Source: Dehalococcoidia bacterium (lineage in GTDB: Bacteria > Chloroflexota > Dehalococcoidia > Tepidiformales > Tepidiformaceae). Taken from it: 64,000 nucleotides of DNA. The stretch covers positions 1 through 64,000 of the forward strand of contig JAJDUR010000032.1 of the NCBI GenBank assembly GCA_022826585.1, read 5' to 3'. The translations under genes were made by a program, and so were the position numbers. Shown here piece by piece: positions 8,694 to 18,807 of the stretch (position 1 is the stretch's first letter; every line of letters begins with the position of its first letter). Under the pieces are notes generated by a model. It saw only the letters and a list, made by a program, of their open reading frames with translations, made no database searches and was not told the DNA's origin.

Positions 8694-11600
8694 TCGTAGC
8701 GGAGCGCGTCGGCCACGGCGACGCGGGAGGCGGTCTGCGCGGGGAACCAGGTCATGATCATCGAAGCTCCGAAAGCGATTCCGCAGATGACGATAAGTTG
8801 GAGCCAGGGGACGATGAAGGTACTCCCCTCCGAGGCCTCGCCGATCCCGCCACTGGAGAAGAGCACCCAGGAGAGGGAAACGCCAAGCGCGGCGCCCATG
8901 ACGATGCCCGAGAGGGCAACGAAGCCGGACTCGAAGATGAAGCTGAGCGCGACCATGGAGCGCTGGTAGCCAATCGCGCGCAGCATGCCGATCTGCTGGC
9001 GGCGCTCGACGACAGCGCGGAAGGCGATCACGCCGAGGGCGGCGATGCCGATGATGAGGCCGAGCCCCATGAAGCCCTGGAAGAGCAGGAGGAAGCCCTG
9101 CGAGGCCGCGCGCTGGTCGTCCAGCAACTTCTGGAAGGACTCGGCCGAGGCCTGGGGCAGGCTGGATTCGATGGACTTGGCGAAAGCGTCCTGGTCGATG
9201 CCGTCTTGCGTCTTGATGACGAAGCGCTGGGAGTCGGAGTCGGGGAAGGCGGCGACGACGGTGTCCCGCTGCACGATGATGCCGTTCCAGAAGATGCCGC
9301 CGGGATCGTCCACCTGCCCGATGACGGTGACGACCGTATTGAGGTCGGTGCCGGGGGCGTGGAGACGAAGGTCGAACGGCTGGAATCCTTCCTCGACCAG
9401 GAGCGGATCGAGCTGCAGGAAGTCGAAGTCGGAGAAAGGGTCAGTCTCGTCGGTGAGATCCGCCGGGATGACGGCGAGGCTCGGATCGGCAGCCACCGCC
9501 CTCCAGACCTCCTCGTCGCTTCCGTAGCCGGCAGCGCGACGCCTGAGCTCGAACTCGGCGTGCTCGAAGAAGGCGGCGTCCGCACCCATCACGGTATAGG
9601 TGCCCACTACGCCGGGGATGGAGTGGTCCTCCGCTTCAAGGAATATCTCCGTCTCTCCCGCCCAGGCGATGCGCTGCTCGCTGACCGCGACGATGGGGGA
9701 GGTGTCGACTCCCTGGGCTTCCAGCTCGGCCACGAGGTCGTCGGTGCGGTTGTTGCTGTTGACGAAGACGATGGTGTCGAAGCCGCCCTTGGCGTCATCG
9801 GAGAGGAAGATATTGTCGAAGTTGTCGTTCACCGTGGAGAACATGACGAGGGAGAAGGTGATGAGGCCGATCATCATGATCGTCATGCCGGTGCGCATGC
9901 GGGCGGTGAGGGGGTAGGCGACGGCCGTCTTGACGGCGGGCACGATGCGCCCGAGCCGGGCCCCGAGGGTGGCCACGGGCGGGAGCAGGATGTCGGCGTT
10001 GTAGACGATGAGGAACGTTCCACAGGCGACCATGACGATGCCGCTGAGGAAGAAGAGCTCGGGACCGCCCTCGAGATCGCCGATGACGAAGTCGAAGACG
10101 CCGGCGGGCGAGGCGTACCAGAAGCCCAGGAGCAACAGCGCCACGATGGTGAACGAGGCTCGCTCGGCCGCGCGGAAGTAGCGGAGCGTGAACACGGCCC
10201 AGGCAAACACCAGGGACACGCCGGCGGCAAAGAAGAAGTAGCTCTCGGAGGAGAAGGCCCACTCCACGAAGAGGGCAGCCAGGGCCAGTCCGACCACACC
10301 GTAGCCCGCGCCCCAGGCGATGGGGCGGTCGCGGTCCTGCGAGGCGACCAGGAACAGGCCAATGGGCGGGATCAGGATGCCCAGGACGATGAGCCAGAAT
10401 CCGACCCGGGGATCCCGGTCACGCATCATGCGGACGACCAGCATCGCCACCAGGTAGAAGGGGATCAGGGGGACCAGGGCGAGCGGCCAGAGCGGGACCC
10501 CCTGTCCGGCGATGCGTTCGCGTGCGGGCGCGCCGAAGTTGTGGCGCCGCAGCAGGTAGACGTAGGGGCCGATGAGCCCCAGGACGAGCGCAATGGTGAA
10601 GAGGCCGGCGAAGTCGGGGAGGCGGTAGAGGGCGAAGGCGCTCACGGCGATAGCGCCACCGGCGACGGCGGCGTTCAGCACGGCCCGGGCGTAGCCGCGC
10701 CACGTCGCCGCCTCGGGGTTGGTCACGACCGGCTCAGGCAGGTCGCGGATGGCGGCGACGATGTTGAGGCGGCTGGCGCGGATGGCGGCGAGGAAGATCA
10801 CGATGAAGGTCGAGATGACGCCGAGGCAGAAGGCAACGACGAGACTGCGGGGTGTCAGCGCGGTGCGGAGCTCGAGACCGAACCCCTCCGCCGCGACGTT
10901 GTTGATAAGCGCGACCATCCCGAAGGTCACGAAGACGCCTGCGATGAGGCCCACGACTGCGGCGCCGAGGTCGTACCCCATGCCCTCGGCGAGGAAGGAC
11001 TCGACGAGGTGCCGGCGCTTGGCGCCAACGGCGCGGGCCATGCCCATCTCCGGCTTCCGCTCGGCGGCAAGCATGATGAAGATGAGGGAGATGAGGAGGA
11101 TGCCGGCGGCGATGGAGAAGAGTCCGAAGATGATAAAGACGGTGGTGAAGACGCTGCCGACCAGCTTCGCAATCTCGATCGCGTCCTTCTTGAGCGGCAC
11201 GACCTCGTAGGGGGTGCCGTCGATGACCTCGTTGAGCTTCTCCTCGACGACGTCGGAGCGGTCGAGACCCTCGCGAACCCCGCCGGCGTTGGTCACGACG
11301 ACCGCGTAGGCAATGTCGTCACGGCCAATGAGGCCGGCGAGGAAGTCGAAGCTGACGGCGCCGCCCGGGAACTCGGCGGCGCCCACGTTGAACGTGCCGC
11401 TGAGGAAACTGTTGGGAGCGATGGCGACGACCTCGACCTCGACGGGGAACCCTTCGAGGAAGAGGAGAAGGGTGTGGCCAACCTCGGCGTCCACCTCGCC
11501 GGCCAGATCCTCATTGAGCACGATCTGGTTTCCGGAGAGCGCAACCGCGTTCCCATCGAGGTCGCGCAGGGAGCCGAAGGGCTCCGCCTCGGCGGTGTCG

Positions 11601-12076
11601 TAGGCCACGATGGTTGCAGCCGATTCGTTCAGCTGCGTGGCCGTGTTCACGACCGGCAGGGTCTCCAGCAGGATGGAGAGGAAGCCGTCGATGTCGGGGT
11701 CGCCGGCGAACCGCTCCTCCCAGGCAGCGACATCTTCCAGGGGAATGACGCGCTCGTCTTCGGGGCGCGGGCTGCCCTCCTCGTCCCAGACGATGAGCAT
11801 GTCGGTCTCGCCGGTGAGGTCGTAGATGTCGTCGGTGACGGTGGTGGAAACGGTATCGCCCGTGCCAAAGGCGGCGGTCATGATGACCGTGGCGAGCATC
11901 AGGCCGAAGACGATGAGGGCGGTCTGGGCGCGGCGGCGGGGGATGTTGCGGAGGCCAGTCTTGAACATGACGGGGTTGCGGAGGGCGACCCAGGCAAGCA
12001 GCGCGAAGATGGCGACCGTGATGAGGATCACGATCACCGCGATCAGGTTCATGGAGACGCCGAAAATCTCTTCCAT
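8690..12076 (-). CDS. ABC transporter permease, FtsX/MacB-type, tandem domains (1128 aa)
   Basis: Two FtsX-like segments (IAAGILLISLIFIMLAAERKPEMGMARAVGAKRRHLV and GIAALGVIAFRAVVERRQQIGMLRAIGYQRSMV) separated by many TM segments; followed upstream by an ABC ATPase. Confidence 0.87.
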   Translation of the reverse strand: MEEIFGVSMNLIAVIVILITVAIFALLAWVALRNPVMFKTGLRNIPRRRAQTALIVFGLMLATVIMTAAFGTGDTVSTTVTDDIYDLTGETDMLIVWDEEGSPRPEDERVIPLEDVAAWEERFAGDPDIDGFLSILLETLPVVNTATQLNESAATIVAYDTAEAEPFGSLRDLDGNAVALSGNQIVLNEDLAGEVDAEVGHTLLLFLEGFPVEVEVVAIAPNSFLSGTFNVGAAEFPGGAVSFDFLAGLIGRDDIAYAVVVTNAGGVREGLDRSDVVEEKLNEVIDGTPYEVVPLKKDAIEIAKLVGSVFTTVFIIFGLFSIAAGILLISLIFIMLAAERKPEMGMARAVGAKRRHLVESFLAEGMGYDLGAAVVGLIAGVFVTFGMVALINNVAAEGFGLELRTALTPRSLVVAFCLGVISTFIVIFLAAIRASRLNIVAAIRDLPEPVVTNPEAATWRGYARAVLNAAVAGGAIAVSAFALYRLPDFAGLFTIALVLGLIGPYVYLLRRHNFGAPARERIAGQGVPLWPLALVPLIPFYLVAMLVVRMMRDRDPRVGFWLIVLGILIPPIGLFLVASQDRDRPIAWGAGYGVVGLALAALFVEWAFSSESYFFFAAGVSLVFAWAVFTLRYFRAAERASFTIVALLLLGFWYASPAGVFDFVIGDLEGGPELFFLSGIVMVACGTFLIVYNADILLPPVATLGARLGRIVPAVKTAVAYPLTARMRTGMTIMMIGLITFSLVMFSTVNDNFDNIFLSDDAKGGFDTIVFVNSNNRTDDLVAELEAQGVDTSPIVAVSEQRIAWAGETEIFLEAEDHSIPGVVGTYTVMGADAAFFEHAEFELRRRAAGYGSDEEVWRAVAADPSLAVIPADLTDETDPFSDFDFLQLDPLLVEEGFQPFDLRLHAPGTDLNTVVTVIGQVDDPGGIFWNGIIVQRDTVVAAFPDSDSQRFVIKTQDGIDQDAFAKSIESSLPQASAESFQKLLDDQRAASQGFLLLFQGFMGLGLIIGIAALGVIAFRAVVERRQQIGMLRAIGYQRSMVALSFIFESGFVALSGIVMGAALGVSLSWVLFSSGGIGEASEGSTFIVPWLQLIVICGIAFGASMIMTWFPAQTASRVAVADALRYE

Positions 12077-12085
12077 CGGCGGGGT

Positions 12086-12817
12086 CTAGGCGGGAGCCCC
12101 GGCCAGCGGGCGGTTCGATTCCTCCCGCTCGATCAGGCCGTCGGCCATGTAGATGGTGCGGTGGCAGCGGGCGGCGACCTCGGGAGCGTGCGTGACGATG
12201 ACCTGGGTCTGGTCGGCGTTCGCGTTCAGCTCGACGAGGAGGTCCATGATGCCGCCAGCGGTCTGGGAGTCGAGGGCGCCGGTGGGCTCGTCGGCCCAGA
12301 CGATAGCGGGGTTGTTGACGACGGCGCGGGCAACGGTCACGCGCTGGCGCTGGCCTCCCGAGAGCTGCGCGGGGCGGTGGCCGGCGTACTGCCTGAGCTC
12401 AACCCGCTCGAGGGCGGCGAGGGCGAGTTCGCGGGCCTCGCCGGGCCTGGTGCCGGAGACGATGAGGGGAAGCTCGACGTTCTCGACGGCGGAGAGGACG
12501 GGCAGCAGGTTGTAGGTCTGGAAGACGAAGCCCATGCCCTGGGCGCGAAACTCCGTCTTCTCGTTGTCGGCCATCCGCGAGATGTCCGAGCCGTTGATGA
12601 GGACCAGGCCGTCATCGAAGGTGTCGAGGCCGGAGAGGCAGTTGAGGAGGGTGGTCTTGCCGCAGCCGGAGGGCCCCATGACGGCGACCATCTCGCCGCG
12701 GGGTACCTGCAGGTCCACTCCCCGCAACGCCTGAACCTGGACTTCGCCGGTGTCGTAGGTCTTGGTGACGCCGCGGGCCTCGATGACGAGGTCGGCAGCA
12801 CTCCCTGCAGCAGTCAT
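12086..12817 (-). CDS. ABC transporter ATP-binding protein (LolD/MacB type)
   Basis: [22 protein letters not shown] (Walker A), [32 protein letters not shown] (signature/Walker B). Confidence 0.95.
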   Translation of the reverse strand: MTAAGSAADLVIEARGVTKTYDTGEVQVQALRGVDLQVPRGEMVAVMGPSGCGKTTLLNCLSGLDTFDDGLVLINGSDISRMADNEKTEFRAQGMGFVFQTYNLLPVLSAVENVELPLIVSGTRPGEARELALAALERVELRQYAGHRPAQLSGGQRQRVTVARAVVNNPAIVWADEPTGALDSQTAGGIMDLLVELNANADQTQVIVTHAPEVAARCHRTIYMADGLIEREESNRPLAGAPA

Positions 12818-12825
12818 GGCATCTC

Positions 12826-12846
12826 CCGCGAGCGGCGCTCGCGGGC
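12826..12846. repeat. Perfect inverted repeat (9-bp stem, 3-nt loop) in the divergent leader region
   Basis: CCCGCGAGC-GGC-GCTCGCGGG just upstream of the ABC ATPase start. Confidence 0.6.
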
Positions 12847-12949
12847 GCCACTATCGAGCGTGGCCCACTCATGTCACTCAGGCAAGTTGGCGCCTCCCGG
12901 AGGGGTGCGCGCAGGACCGGCGACACGCACAATGTGATCAGGAGCCGAC

Positions 12950-13102
12950 ATGAGCGACAGCGAACAGGGCGAAATCGAGGTGGCGCCGGCGCACACGGAC
13001 GTGCGGGCGGAGTACAGCCGGGCCGACCTGGCCCTCGTTCTCGGGCTGGGTGCGGTGGCCATCATCGCGGGCACGGTCCTCGGCCTCGTTTTCACCACCT
13101 AG
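12950..13102 (+). CDS. Small single-TM protein (50 aa)
   Basis: MSDSEQGEIEVAPAHTDVRAEYSRADLALVLGLGAVAIIAGTVLGLVFTT*. Confidence 0.6.
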   Translation: MSDSEQGEIEVAPAHTDVRAEYSRADLALVLGLGAVAIIAGTVLGLVFTT

Positions 13103-13171
13103 GCGAAACGTCCCCCTCCGCTTCACGTAAGGGCACGGTCGAAAGCCCTTGCGGGAGGGTATGATCGACGC

Positions 13172-13666
13172 ATGAACGGCGCTCCCATCGCCCAGGGCGA
13201 CCCCCTGCTGCTGCGCGTCACCAAGTACAACGGTGAGGCGCACTGGATCCAGCACCTGCGCGTGGTCTCGTACGACGGGTCACTGCTGCAGGCGCACTCC
13301 GCCGCGGGGAGTCCCATCTTCACGAGCCGGGGCGAGTTCCGTTCCCGCTACGACAGCTACGCGCACTTCTGGCGGGACCGCTGGTACAACGTCTTCCGCC
13401 TGGCCGAACCGGGCGAGGAGACGGCGCTCTGGTACTGCAACATCACCACGCCGCCGGAGTTCGACGACGGCGAGATCCGGTACATCGACCTGGACCTGGA
13501 CGTGACGGTGCGCGCGGGCGGAACGATCGAGCTGCTCGACGTGGACGAGTTCGAGGAGCACCGGCTGGAGTACGGCTACCCTCCCGACGTGGTGGAGCGG
13601 GCGCAGGCGGCGGCGGGCGAGCTCTCGACGCTGGCGCAGCGCCAGCAGTTCCCCTTCGACCTGTAG
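13172..13666 (+). CDS. DUF402-like protein
   Basis: SRYDSYAHFWRDRWYNVFRLAEPGEETALWYCNITTPPEFDDGEIRYIDLDLDVTVRAGG. Confidence 0.75.
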   Translation: MNGAPIAQGDPLLLRVTKYNGEAHWIQHLRVVSYDGSLLQAHSAAGSPIFTSRGEFRSRYDSYAHFWRDRWYNVFRLAEPGEETALWYCNITTPPEFDDGEIRYIDLDLDVTVRAGGTIELLDVDEFEEHRLEYGYPPDVVERAQAAAGELSTLAQRQQFPFDL

Positions 13667-13709
13667 GAGGCCTCTCCCCCGGTTGGGCGAGAGGCGATAC
13701 GCTTTGGCG

Positions 13710-15425
13710 GTGACTGACACAACGACGCTTCGCGATCGGGTGGGCGCGCTTGTGGCGGAGGCCGCCGGGGCAGCCATCCGGGCGGGCAGCCTGCCGGACG
13801 TCGCCCTCCCGGACGAGCTTGTCGAGCGACCCCGGGACGCATCGCACGGCGACTACGCCAGCTCCCTGCCGCTGCGGCTCGCGCGCTCCGCGATGATGCC
13901 GCCCCTGGCCATCGCGGAGGCGATCGCAGAGCACCTGCCCGCCGGCGACGTGGTCGACGAGCCACGGATCGCGCCTCCCGGCTTCATCAACCTGAGTTTG
14001 GCCGAGCACTTCGTGCAGGGCGAGATCGACCGCATTATCGAGCGGGGGCCCGCCTTTGCGGACGGCGCGCTGGGACAGGGGAAGCGCGTGCAGGTCGAGT
14101 TCGTCTCGGCGAATCCGACCGGGCCGCTGCACGTGGGGAACGGTCGCGGCGCGGCGATCGGCGACACGCTCGCGTCGGCCCTGGCGGCGGCCGGGTACGA
14201 GGTCGAGCGCGAATATTATGTGAACGACGCGGGCACGCAGACGGACGTGTTCGCGGAGACGCTGTACGCGCGCTACCAGCAGCAACACGGGCGCGACGTC
14301 TCCATTCCGGACGGCGGGTACCCGGGCGAGTACATGGTCGACCTGGCCACGCAGATGCGGGAACGCGAGGGCGATCGCTTCCTCGCGGAGCCGGGCGAAG
14401 GGCCGCCGCCGGGAGTGCGGGAGATGGGCATCGAGCTCATCGTCGAGCACATCCGGGGCACACTGACGGCGTTCGGGACCACCTACGACCGCTGGTTCAG
14501 CGAGCGGTCGCTCTACGAGCCATCGGCGAACGGCTCGGCCTCGGCCTACGACGAGGCCATCACGATCCTGCGCGAGAACGGCCACCTGGCCGAACGCGAA
14601 GGGGCGCTCTGGCTCACCTCCAGCGACCTCGGCGAGGACAAGGACAACGTGGTCGTGCGCTCCGACGGGCGGCCGACCTACTTCGCCAGCGACATCGCCT
14701 ACCACTACGACAAGTTCCTGCGGAGGGACTTCGAACTCGTGATCAACGTCTGGGGAGCGGACCACCACGGGCACGTCTCCAGGCTGGAGGTCGGCACCGA
14801 GGCGGTCACGGGGAAGGGCGAGGCGCTGCACCTGCTCCTCTACCAGCTCGTGACGCTGAAGCGGGGGGACGAGATCGTGCGGCTCTCGAAGCGGGGCGGC
14901 GAGATCATCACGCTCGACGAGCTCGTCGAGGAGGTGGGGCCGGACGCCGCACGCTTCTTCTTCCTGCTGCGGGCGCCCAGCTCGCAGATGGAGTTCGACC
15001 TCGACCTGGCGGTGAAGCAGTCGAACGAGAACCCCGTGTACTACATCCAGTACGCGCACGCGCGGCTGGCGAGCATCCTCGACCGCGCCGCCACCGAGTG
15101 GCACACGCCGGAGGGCGGCGACGTCGCCCTGCTGACGGCGCCCCATGAGCTTGCGCTCGTGCGCGAGATGCTGCGGCTGGCGGAGGTCATCGAGCTGGTC
15201 GCGACGACTTACGAGCCCCAACACCTGGCCCACTACGGCATGGAGCTGGCGACCTCGTTCCACGCCTTCAACGACGCCTTCCGGCAGCAGGGCGACCCCA
15301 ACCTGAAGGTGATCACGGACGACGCCGCGCTGACGGCGGCGCGGCTGCGGCTGGTGCAGGCGGCGAAGATCGCGCTGGGGCGCGTGCTCGACCTGATGGG
15401 GATGACCGCTCCAGAGCGGATGTAG
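13710..15425 (+). CDS. argS: Arginyl-tRNA synthetase
   Basis: VQVEFVSANPTGPLHVGNGRGAAIGDTLA (HIGH-like), VVRSDGRPTYFASDIAYH, C-terminal anticodon-binding DALR-like domain; likely GTG start at 13710. Confidence 0.95.
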   Translation: MTDTTTLRDRVGALVAEAAGAAIRAGSLPDVALPDELVERPRDASHGDYASSLPLRLARSAMMPPLAIAEAIAEHLPAGDVVDEPRIAPPGFINLSLAEHFVQGEIDRIIERGPAFADGALGQGKRVQVEFVSANPTGPLHVGNGRGAAIGDTLASALAAAGYEVEREYYVNDAGTQTDVFAETLYARYQQQHGRDVSIPDGGYPGEYMVDLATQMREREGDRFLAEPGEGPPPGVREMGIELIVEHIRGTLTAFGTTYDRWFSERSLYEPSANGSASAYDEAITILRENGHLAEREGALWLTSSDLGEDKDNVVVRSDGRPTYFASDIAYHYDKFLRRDFELVINVWGADHHGHVSRLEVGTEAVTGKGEALHLLLYQLVTLKRGDEIVRLSKRGGEIITLDELVEEVGPDAARFFFLLRAPSSQMEFDLDLAVKQSNENPVYYIQYAHARLASILDRAATEWHTPEGGDVALLTAPHELALVREMLRLAEVIELVATTYEPQHLAHYGMELATSFHAFNDAFRQQGDPNLKVITDDAALTAARLRLVQAAKIALGRVLDLMGMTAPERM

Positions 15426-15439
15426 CAGAAGCGGCGGGG

Positions 15440-16189
15440 CTACGTCTCGCGGGGCGCGACGATGTAGCCGTTCAGGTCGCCGATGGTCTCCCAGCGGTCA
15501 GGCTCCCTCCAGAGCAGCCAGGCGGCGAGCGCGCAGGTGAGGCCATCGAGGGTGTCGTCGAGGCGCTTCAGGCTCGCGCCCCTCGCGTTCGCCGCCGTCG
15601 ACGGAGCAAGGGCCTGCTCGACTTGGGGGTGGGCGAGGACCCGTGGGGCTTCCTGTTCGAGCAGGGTTTGCAGGTGGCCCTGGTAGCACCGCATGACCTC
15701 GCGCCGGAAGGCGGCGCTGCGTCCACCCTTCGGCTTGTAGGGGAGGCGCTCGGCGAGGCCGAAGAGGCGCACGTGAACGGTGTGGGGGAAGACCTCGACG
15801 GCGACCCGCACGTTCCGGTCGCCATCGAGGAGGGACTGCGGGTCGAGCGTGAAACCACGGGCTTCGAGCGCTTCGCCAAGGTCGATGCCTGCGGTGTAGC
15901 CCTTGCGGACGGCGTAGTGCGCCTGGTGTGGCGAGGCCTTGTAGCGACCGAAGCGTCGGGCGATCTCGCGTTCGGCCCAGCGCTCCGGGGTGTAGAGGAG
16001 GGGCGCGTCGATCGTCGCGACGAGCGGGCGTTCGACGGCCGCCAGCTCGTCGGCGAGCCGCTCGGTGTCGCAGACAGCAGCCTCAAGCCGGGTGCAGCGC
16101 ACGTCGTCACGGGTCTCGCCCTCAAGCCAGCAGATGCCGCTCTCGCGGTGGGAGGTCCAAGCGAGGTCGAGGCCGATGAAGGTGGGCAT
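15440..16189 (-). CDS. DUF429 family protein
   Basis: MPTFIGLDLAWTSHRESGICWLEG...PLVATIDAPLLYT...RRFGRYKASPHQAHY. Confidence 0.7.
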   Translation of the reverse strand: MPTFIGLDLAWTSHRESGICWLEGETRDDVRCTRLEAAVCDTERLADELAAVERPLVATIDAPLLYTPERWAEREIARRFGRYKASPHQAHYAVRKGYTAGIDLGEALEARGFTLDPQSLLDGDRNVRVAVEVFPHTVHVRLFGLAERLPYKPKGGRSAAFRREVMRCYQGHLQTLLEQEAPRVLAHPQVEQALAPSTAANARGASLKRLDDTLDGLTCALAAWLLWREPDRWETIGDLNGYIVAPRET

Positions 16190-16247
16190 GGCGGGTCACC
16201 CTAGCACCGGGGGCGGGAGGGTGGCACGATCGCGCGCCGGAGGGGCG

Positions 16248-16877
16248 ATGGCGGAGTTGATCGAGGCACTCTCGGGCAGGCGCGCGCGGCGCGCCTTCGA
16301 CGCGCGCGAAGTGCCGGCGGAGGCGCAGGAGCTGCTGTGGCGAGCGGTGTCGGTGGCGCCGAGCCACGGCAACGTGCAATCGGTACGGTTGCTCGTGGCG
16401 GAGTCCGAACCCGTGCGGGCCGGACTCGTGGCGGCGCTCTCAGAAGGGAACCGAAACTGGGCGCCCGCTGCGCCGCTGCTCGTGGCGCTGGCGTCGATGC
16501 CCACGCACGAGCACGCCGAGTCGTACGGCGAGGAGCGTGCCCTCTGGTCCTTCCACGCGGGAATCGCCGCCGGGAACCTGATGGCGCAGGCGACGGCGCT
16601 GGGTCTCGTCGCGCACCCGATGGCCGGGTTCAACGAGGAGGCGGTCCGGCGCGCGTTCGGCGCGCCGGGCGAGCTCCGCGTGCTCGTCGTATTCGCGATC
16701 GGATTCCCCGGAGCGGTGGAGTCGCTGCCGGAGGACCTGCAGCGGCGTGAGGTCCGTGAGCAGCGGCGTCTGCCGCTCGAGCGGCTGGTGGCCACCGACT
16801 CGTGGGGGGAGCAGAACGCCCAGCCGGCACGCGATCCCTCGCGGTCCCGCCGGGAGGGTGGCAAGCTAGAACGCTGA
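16248..16877 (+). CDS. Nitroreductase family protein
   Basis: MAELIEALSGRRARRAFDAREVPAEAQELLWRAVSVAPSHGNVQSVRLLV...ALWSFHAGIAAGNLMAQATALGLVAHPMAGFNEEAV. Confidence 0.85.
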   Translation: MAELIEALSGRRARRAFDAREVPAEAQELLWRAVSVAPSHGNVQSVRLLVAESEPVRAGLVAALSEGNRNWAPAAPLLVALASMPTHEHAESYGEERALWSFHAGIAAGNLMAQATALGLVAHPMAGFNEEAVRRAFGAPGELRVLVVFAIGFPGAVESLPEDLQRREVREQRRLPLERLVATDSWGEQNAQPARDPSRSRREGGKLER

Positions 16878-18550
16878 TGTCGGCGATCACGGAACTCGGG
16901 GACCGGTATGTCGAGGAGCTGGCTGCGCTTCATCCGAACGCGGCCACGAGCCTCGGCATCGCGGGCCACGAGGAGGAGCTCACGGACTACTCGCTCGAGG
17001 GGTTCGAGGAGCGGGACCGGCACACGCGAGACACCCTCGCCGAGCTGGAGGCGCTGCCGCTCGAAGCGAACGGGGATCGCATCCTGCGCGAGGTGATGCG
17101 CGAGGCGCTCACCGTCGACATCGAGCTGCACGAGACGGGCGACTACCTGGCGGGGCTGAACGTGCTGGCCTCGCCGATGCAGGGACTGCGCAGCACCTTC
17201 GACCTGATGCCGACCGACGGCGAGGCCGACTGGGCAATCATCGCGCGGCGGCTGGCGAAGCTGCCGGAGGCGCTCGCGGGCTATCGCTCCACGCTGGAGG
17301 CGGGGCTGGAGGCGGGTCGCGCGGCCCCCCACCGGCAGGTGGAGGCGTGCCGGAAGCAGTGCGAGACGTGGGCCGGGAACGGCGACGGCGGGTTCTTCGC
17401 CGCCTTCGTGGGGCGAGCGGGGGACGGCCTTTCCGAGGCCCTGCGGAGCGACCTCGGCGCCGCCGCCAGGGCAGCCGGCGAGAGCTACGCCGCCTTCGGG
17501 GCGTTCCTGCGGGAGTCCTACCTGCCCAGGGCCACCGAGCAGGACGCGGTCGGGGAGGAGCGGTACGCCCGCTACGCGCGTTCCTACAACCGCTGCGAGC
17601 TGGACCTGCGCGAGACGTACCGCTGGGGCTGGGACGAGATCCACCGCATCGGCCGGGAGATGGAAGCGGCCGCGGAGCAGATCGCGCCGGGGGAGGGGGT
17701 CGAAGCAGCCAAGGTCGTGCTCGAGACCGACCCCGATCGCTCGATCGACGGGGTCGAGCCGTTCCGGCAGTGGATGCAGGACCTGCAGGAGCAAACGATC
17801 GCCGATCTGAACGGCACGCACTTCGACATCCCGGAGAAGCTGCAGCGCATCGAGGCGATGATCGCGCCTCCGGGCGGGGCGCTGGCGATGTACTACACGG
17901 GCCCCTCGGAGGACTTCTCGCGGCCGGGGAGGACGTGGTACCCGACGGGCGGGAAGACGCGCTTCCCCCTCTGGGGGGAGGTCTCGATCGCCTACCACGA
18001 GGGCGTCCCGGGGCACCACCTGGAGCGGGGCAACACGCGCCTGCTCGACCTGTCGCGCTTTCAGCGGCTGCTGGGCGACTGCTCGGGCTACGTGGAGGGC
18101 TGGGCGCTCTACGCCGAGCGCCTGATGGGCGAGATCGGCTACCTGGAGGTTCCCGACTACCGGATGGGGCTGCTGGCCTCGCAGGCGCTGCGGAGCGTGC
18201 GGGTCATCATCGACATCGGCATGCACCTGGAGCTGGACATCCCTGAAGGGCAGCCCTTCCATCCCGGCGAGCGCTGGACGCCCGAGCTGGGCGACGAGTT
18301 CGCGAAGACGCGCAGCCACTTCCCGGAGGACTTCATCGCGAGCGAGATCGACCGCTACCTGGGCATTCCCGGGCAGGCGATCAGCTACAAGGTCGGGGAG
18401 CGGGCCTGGCTGGCCGCCCGAGAAGCGGCGCGCCAGAGCCTCGGGGAAGCCTTCGATCTGACGACGTTCCATCGCGAGGCGCTGGCCCTGGGGCCGATGG
18501 GGCTGGGCCTGCTGGCGCGGGAGAGCGCACGGCTGGGAGAGAGCGCATGA
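16877..18550 (+). CDS. DUF885 family (putative zinc carboxypeptidase-like) protein
   Basis: MSAITELGDRYVEELAALHPNAATSLGIAGHEEELTDYS...VSIAYHEGVPGHHLE; HExxxxHH-type motif; start overlaps the previous stop. Confidence 0.85.
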   Translation: MSAITELGDRYVEELAALHPNAATSLGIAGHEEELTDYSLEGFEERDRHTRDTLAELEALPLEANGDRILREVMREALTVDIELHETGDYLAGLNVLASPMQGLRSTFDLMPTDGEADWAIIARRLAKLPEALAGYRSTLEAGLEAGRAAPHRQVEACRKQCETWAGNGDGGFFAAFVGRAGDGLSEALRSDLGAAARAAGESYAAFGAFLRESYLPRATEQDAVGEERYARYARSYNRCELDLRETYRWGWDEIHRIGREMEAAAEQIAPGEGVEAAKVVLETDPDRSIDGVEPFRQWMQDLQEQTIADLNGTHFDIPEKLQRIEAMIAPPGGALAMYYTGPSEDFSRPGRTWYPTGGKTRFPLWGEVSIAYHEGVPGHHLERGNTRLLDLSRFQRLLGDCSGYVEGWALYAERLMGEIGYLEVPDYRMGLLASQALRSVRVIIDIGMHLELDIPEGQPFHPGERWTPELGDEFAKTRSHFPEDFIASEIDRYLGIPGQAISYKVGERAWLAAREAARQSLGEAFDLTTFHREALALGPMGLGLLARESARLGESA

Positions 18551-18807
18551 CGGTCCGGCGGACGGTCGGCGGCGCGCTCATCGTGGTGCCCTCGCTGCTT
18601 TCGGGGGTGGGCATCGCGTTCATCCTCGCGGCCATCCTGGTGAACCACCAGATCATCCAGGACGCTTTCATGATCGTGGGCGCGGTGATGCTGTGGTTCG
18701 ACTTCTTCGTGACCATGGCGATCATCCGCTACTCGCTGCGCAGCCTCGACCGCCGCATCGGCGTGCTGGAGTCGCGAGGCGAGGGCGAAGCGGACGAAAC
18801 CGGCTAG
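18547..18807 (+). CDS. Small two-TM membrane protein
   Basis: MTVRRTVGGALIVVPSLLSGVGIAFILAAILVNHQIIQDAFMIVGAVMLWFDFFVTMAIIRYSLRSL; 4-nt overlap with the upstream gene. Confidence 0.7.
   Translation: MTVRRTVGGALIVVPSLLSGVGIAFILAAILVNHQIIQDAFMIVGAVMLWFDFFVTMAIIRYSLRSLDRRIGVLESRGEGEADETG

Noticed and set aside
8798-12937. 1379-aa open frame on the + strand antisense to the ABC permease and ATPase
   Set aside because: Low-complexity E/D/G/H-rich translation with no recognisable domain; the opposite strand has clear FtsX and ABC motifs. Long antisense ORFs are expected at this GC content.
16196-18472. 758-aa minus-strand ORF opposite nitroreductase/DUF885
   Set aside because: Antisense shadow with biased composition; DUF885 and nitroreductase motifs are on the + strand.
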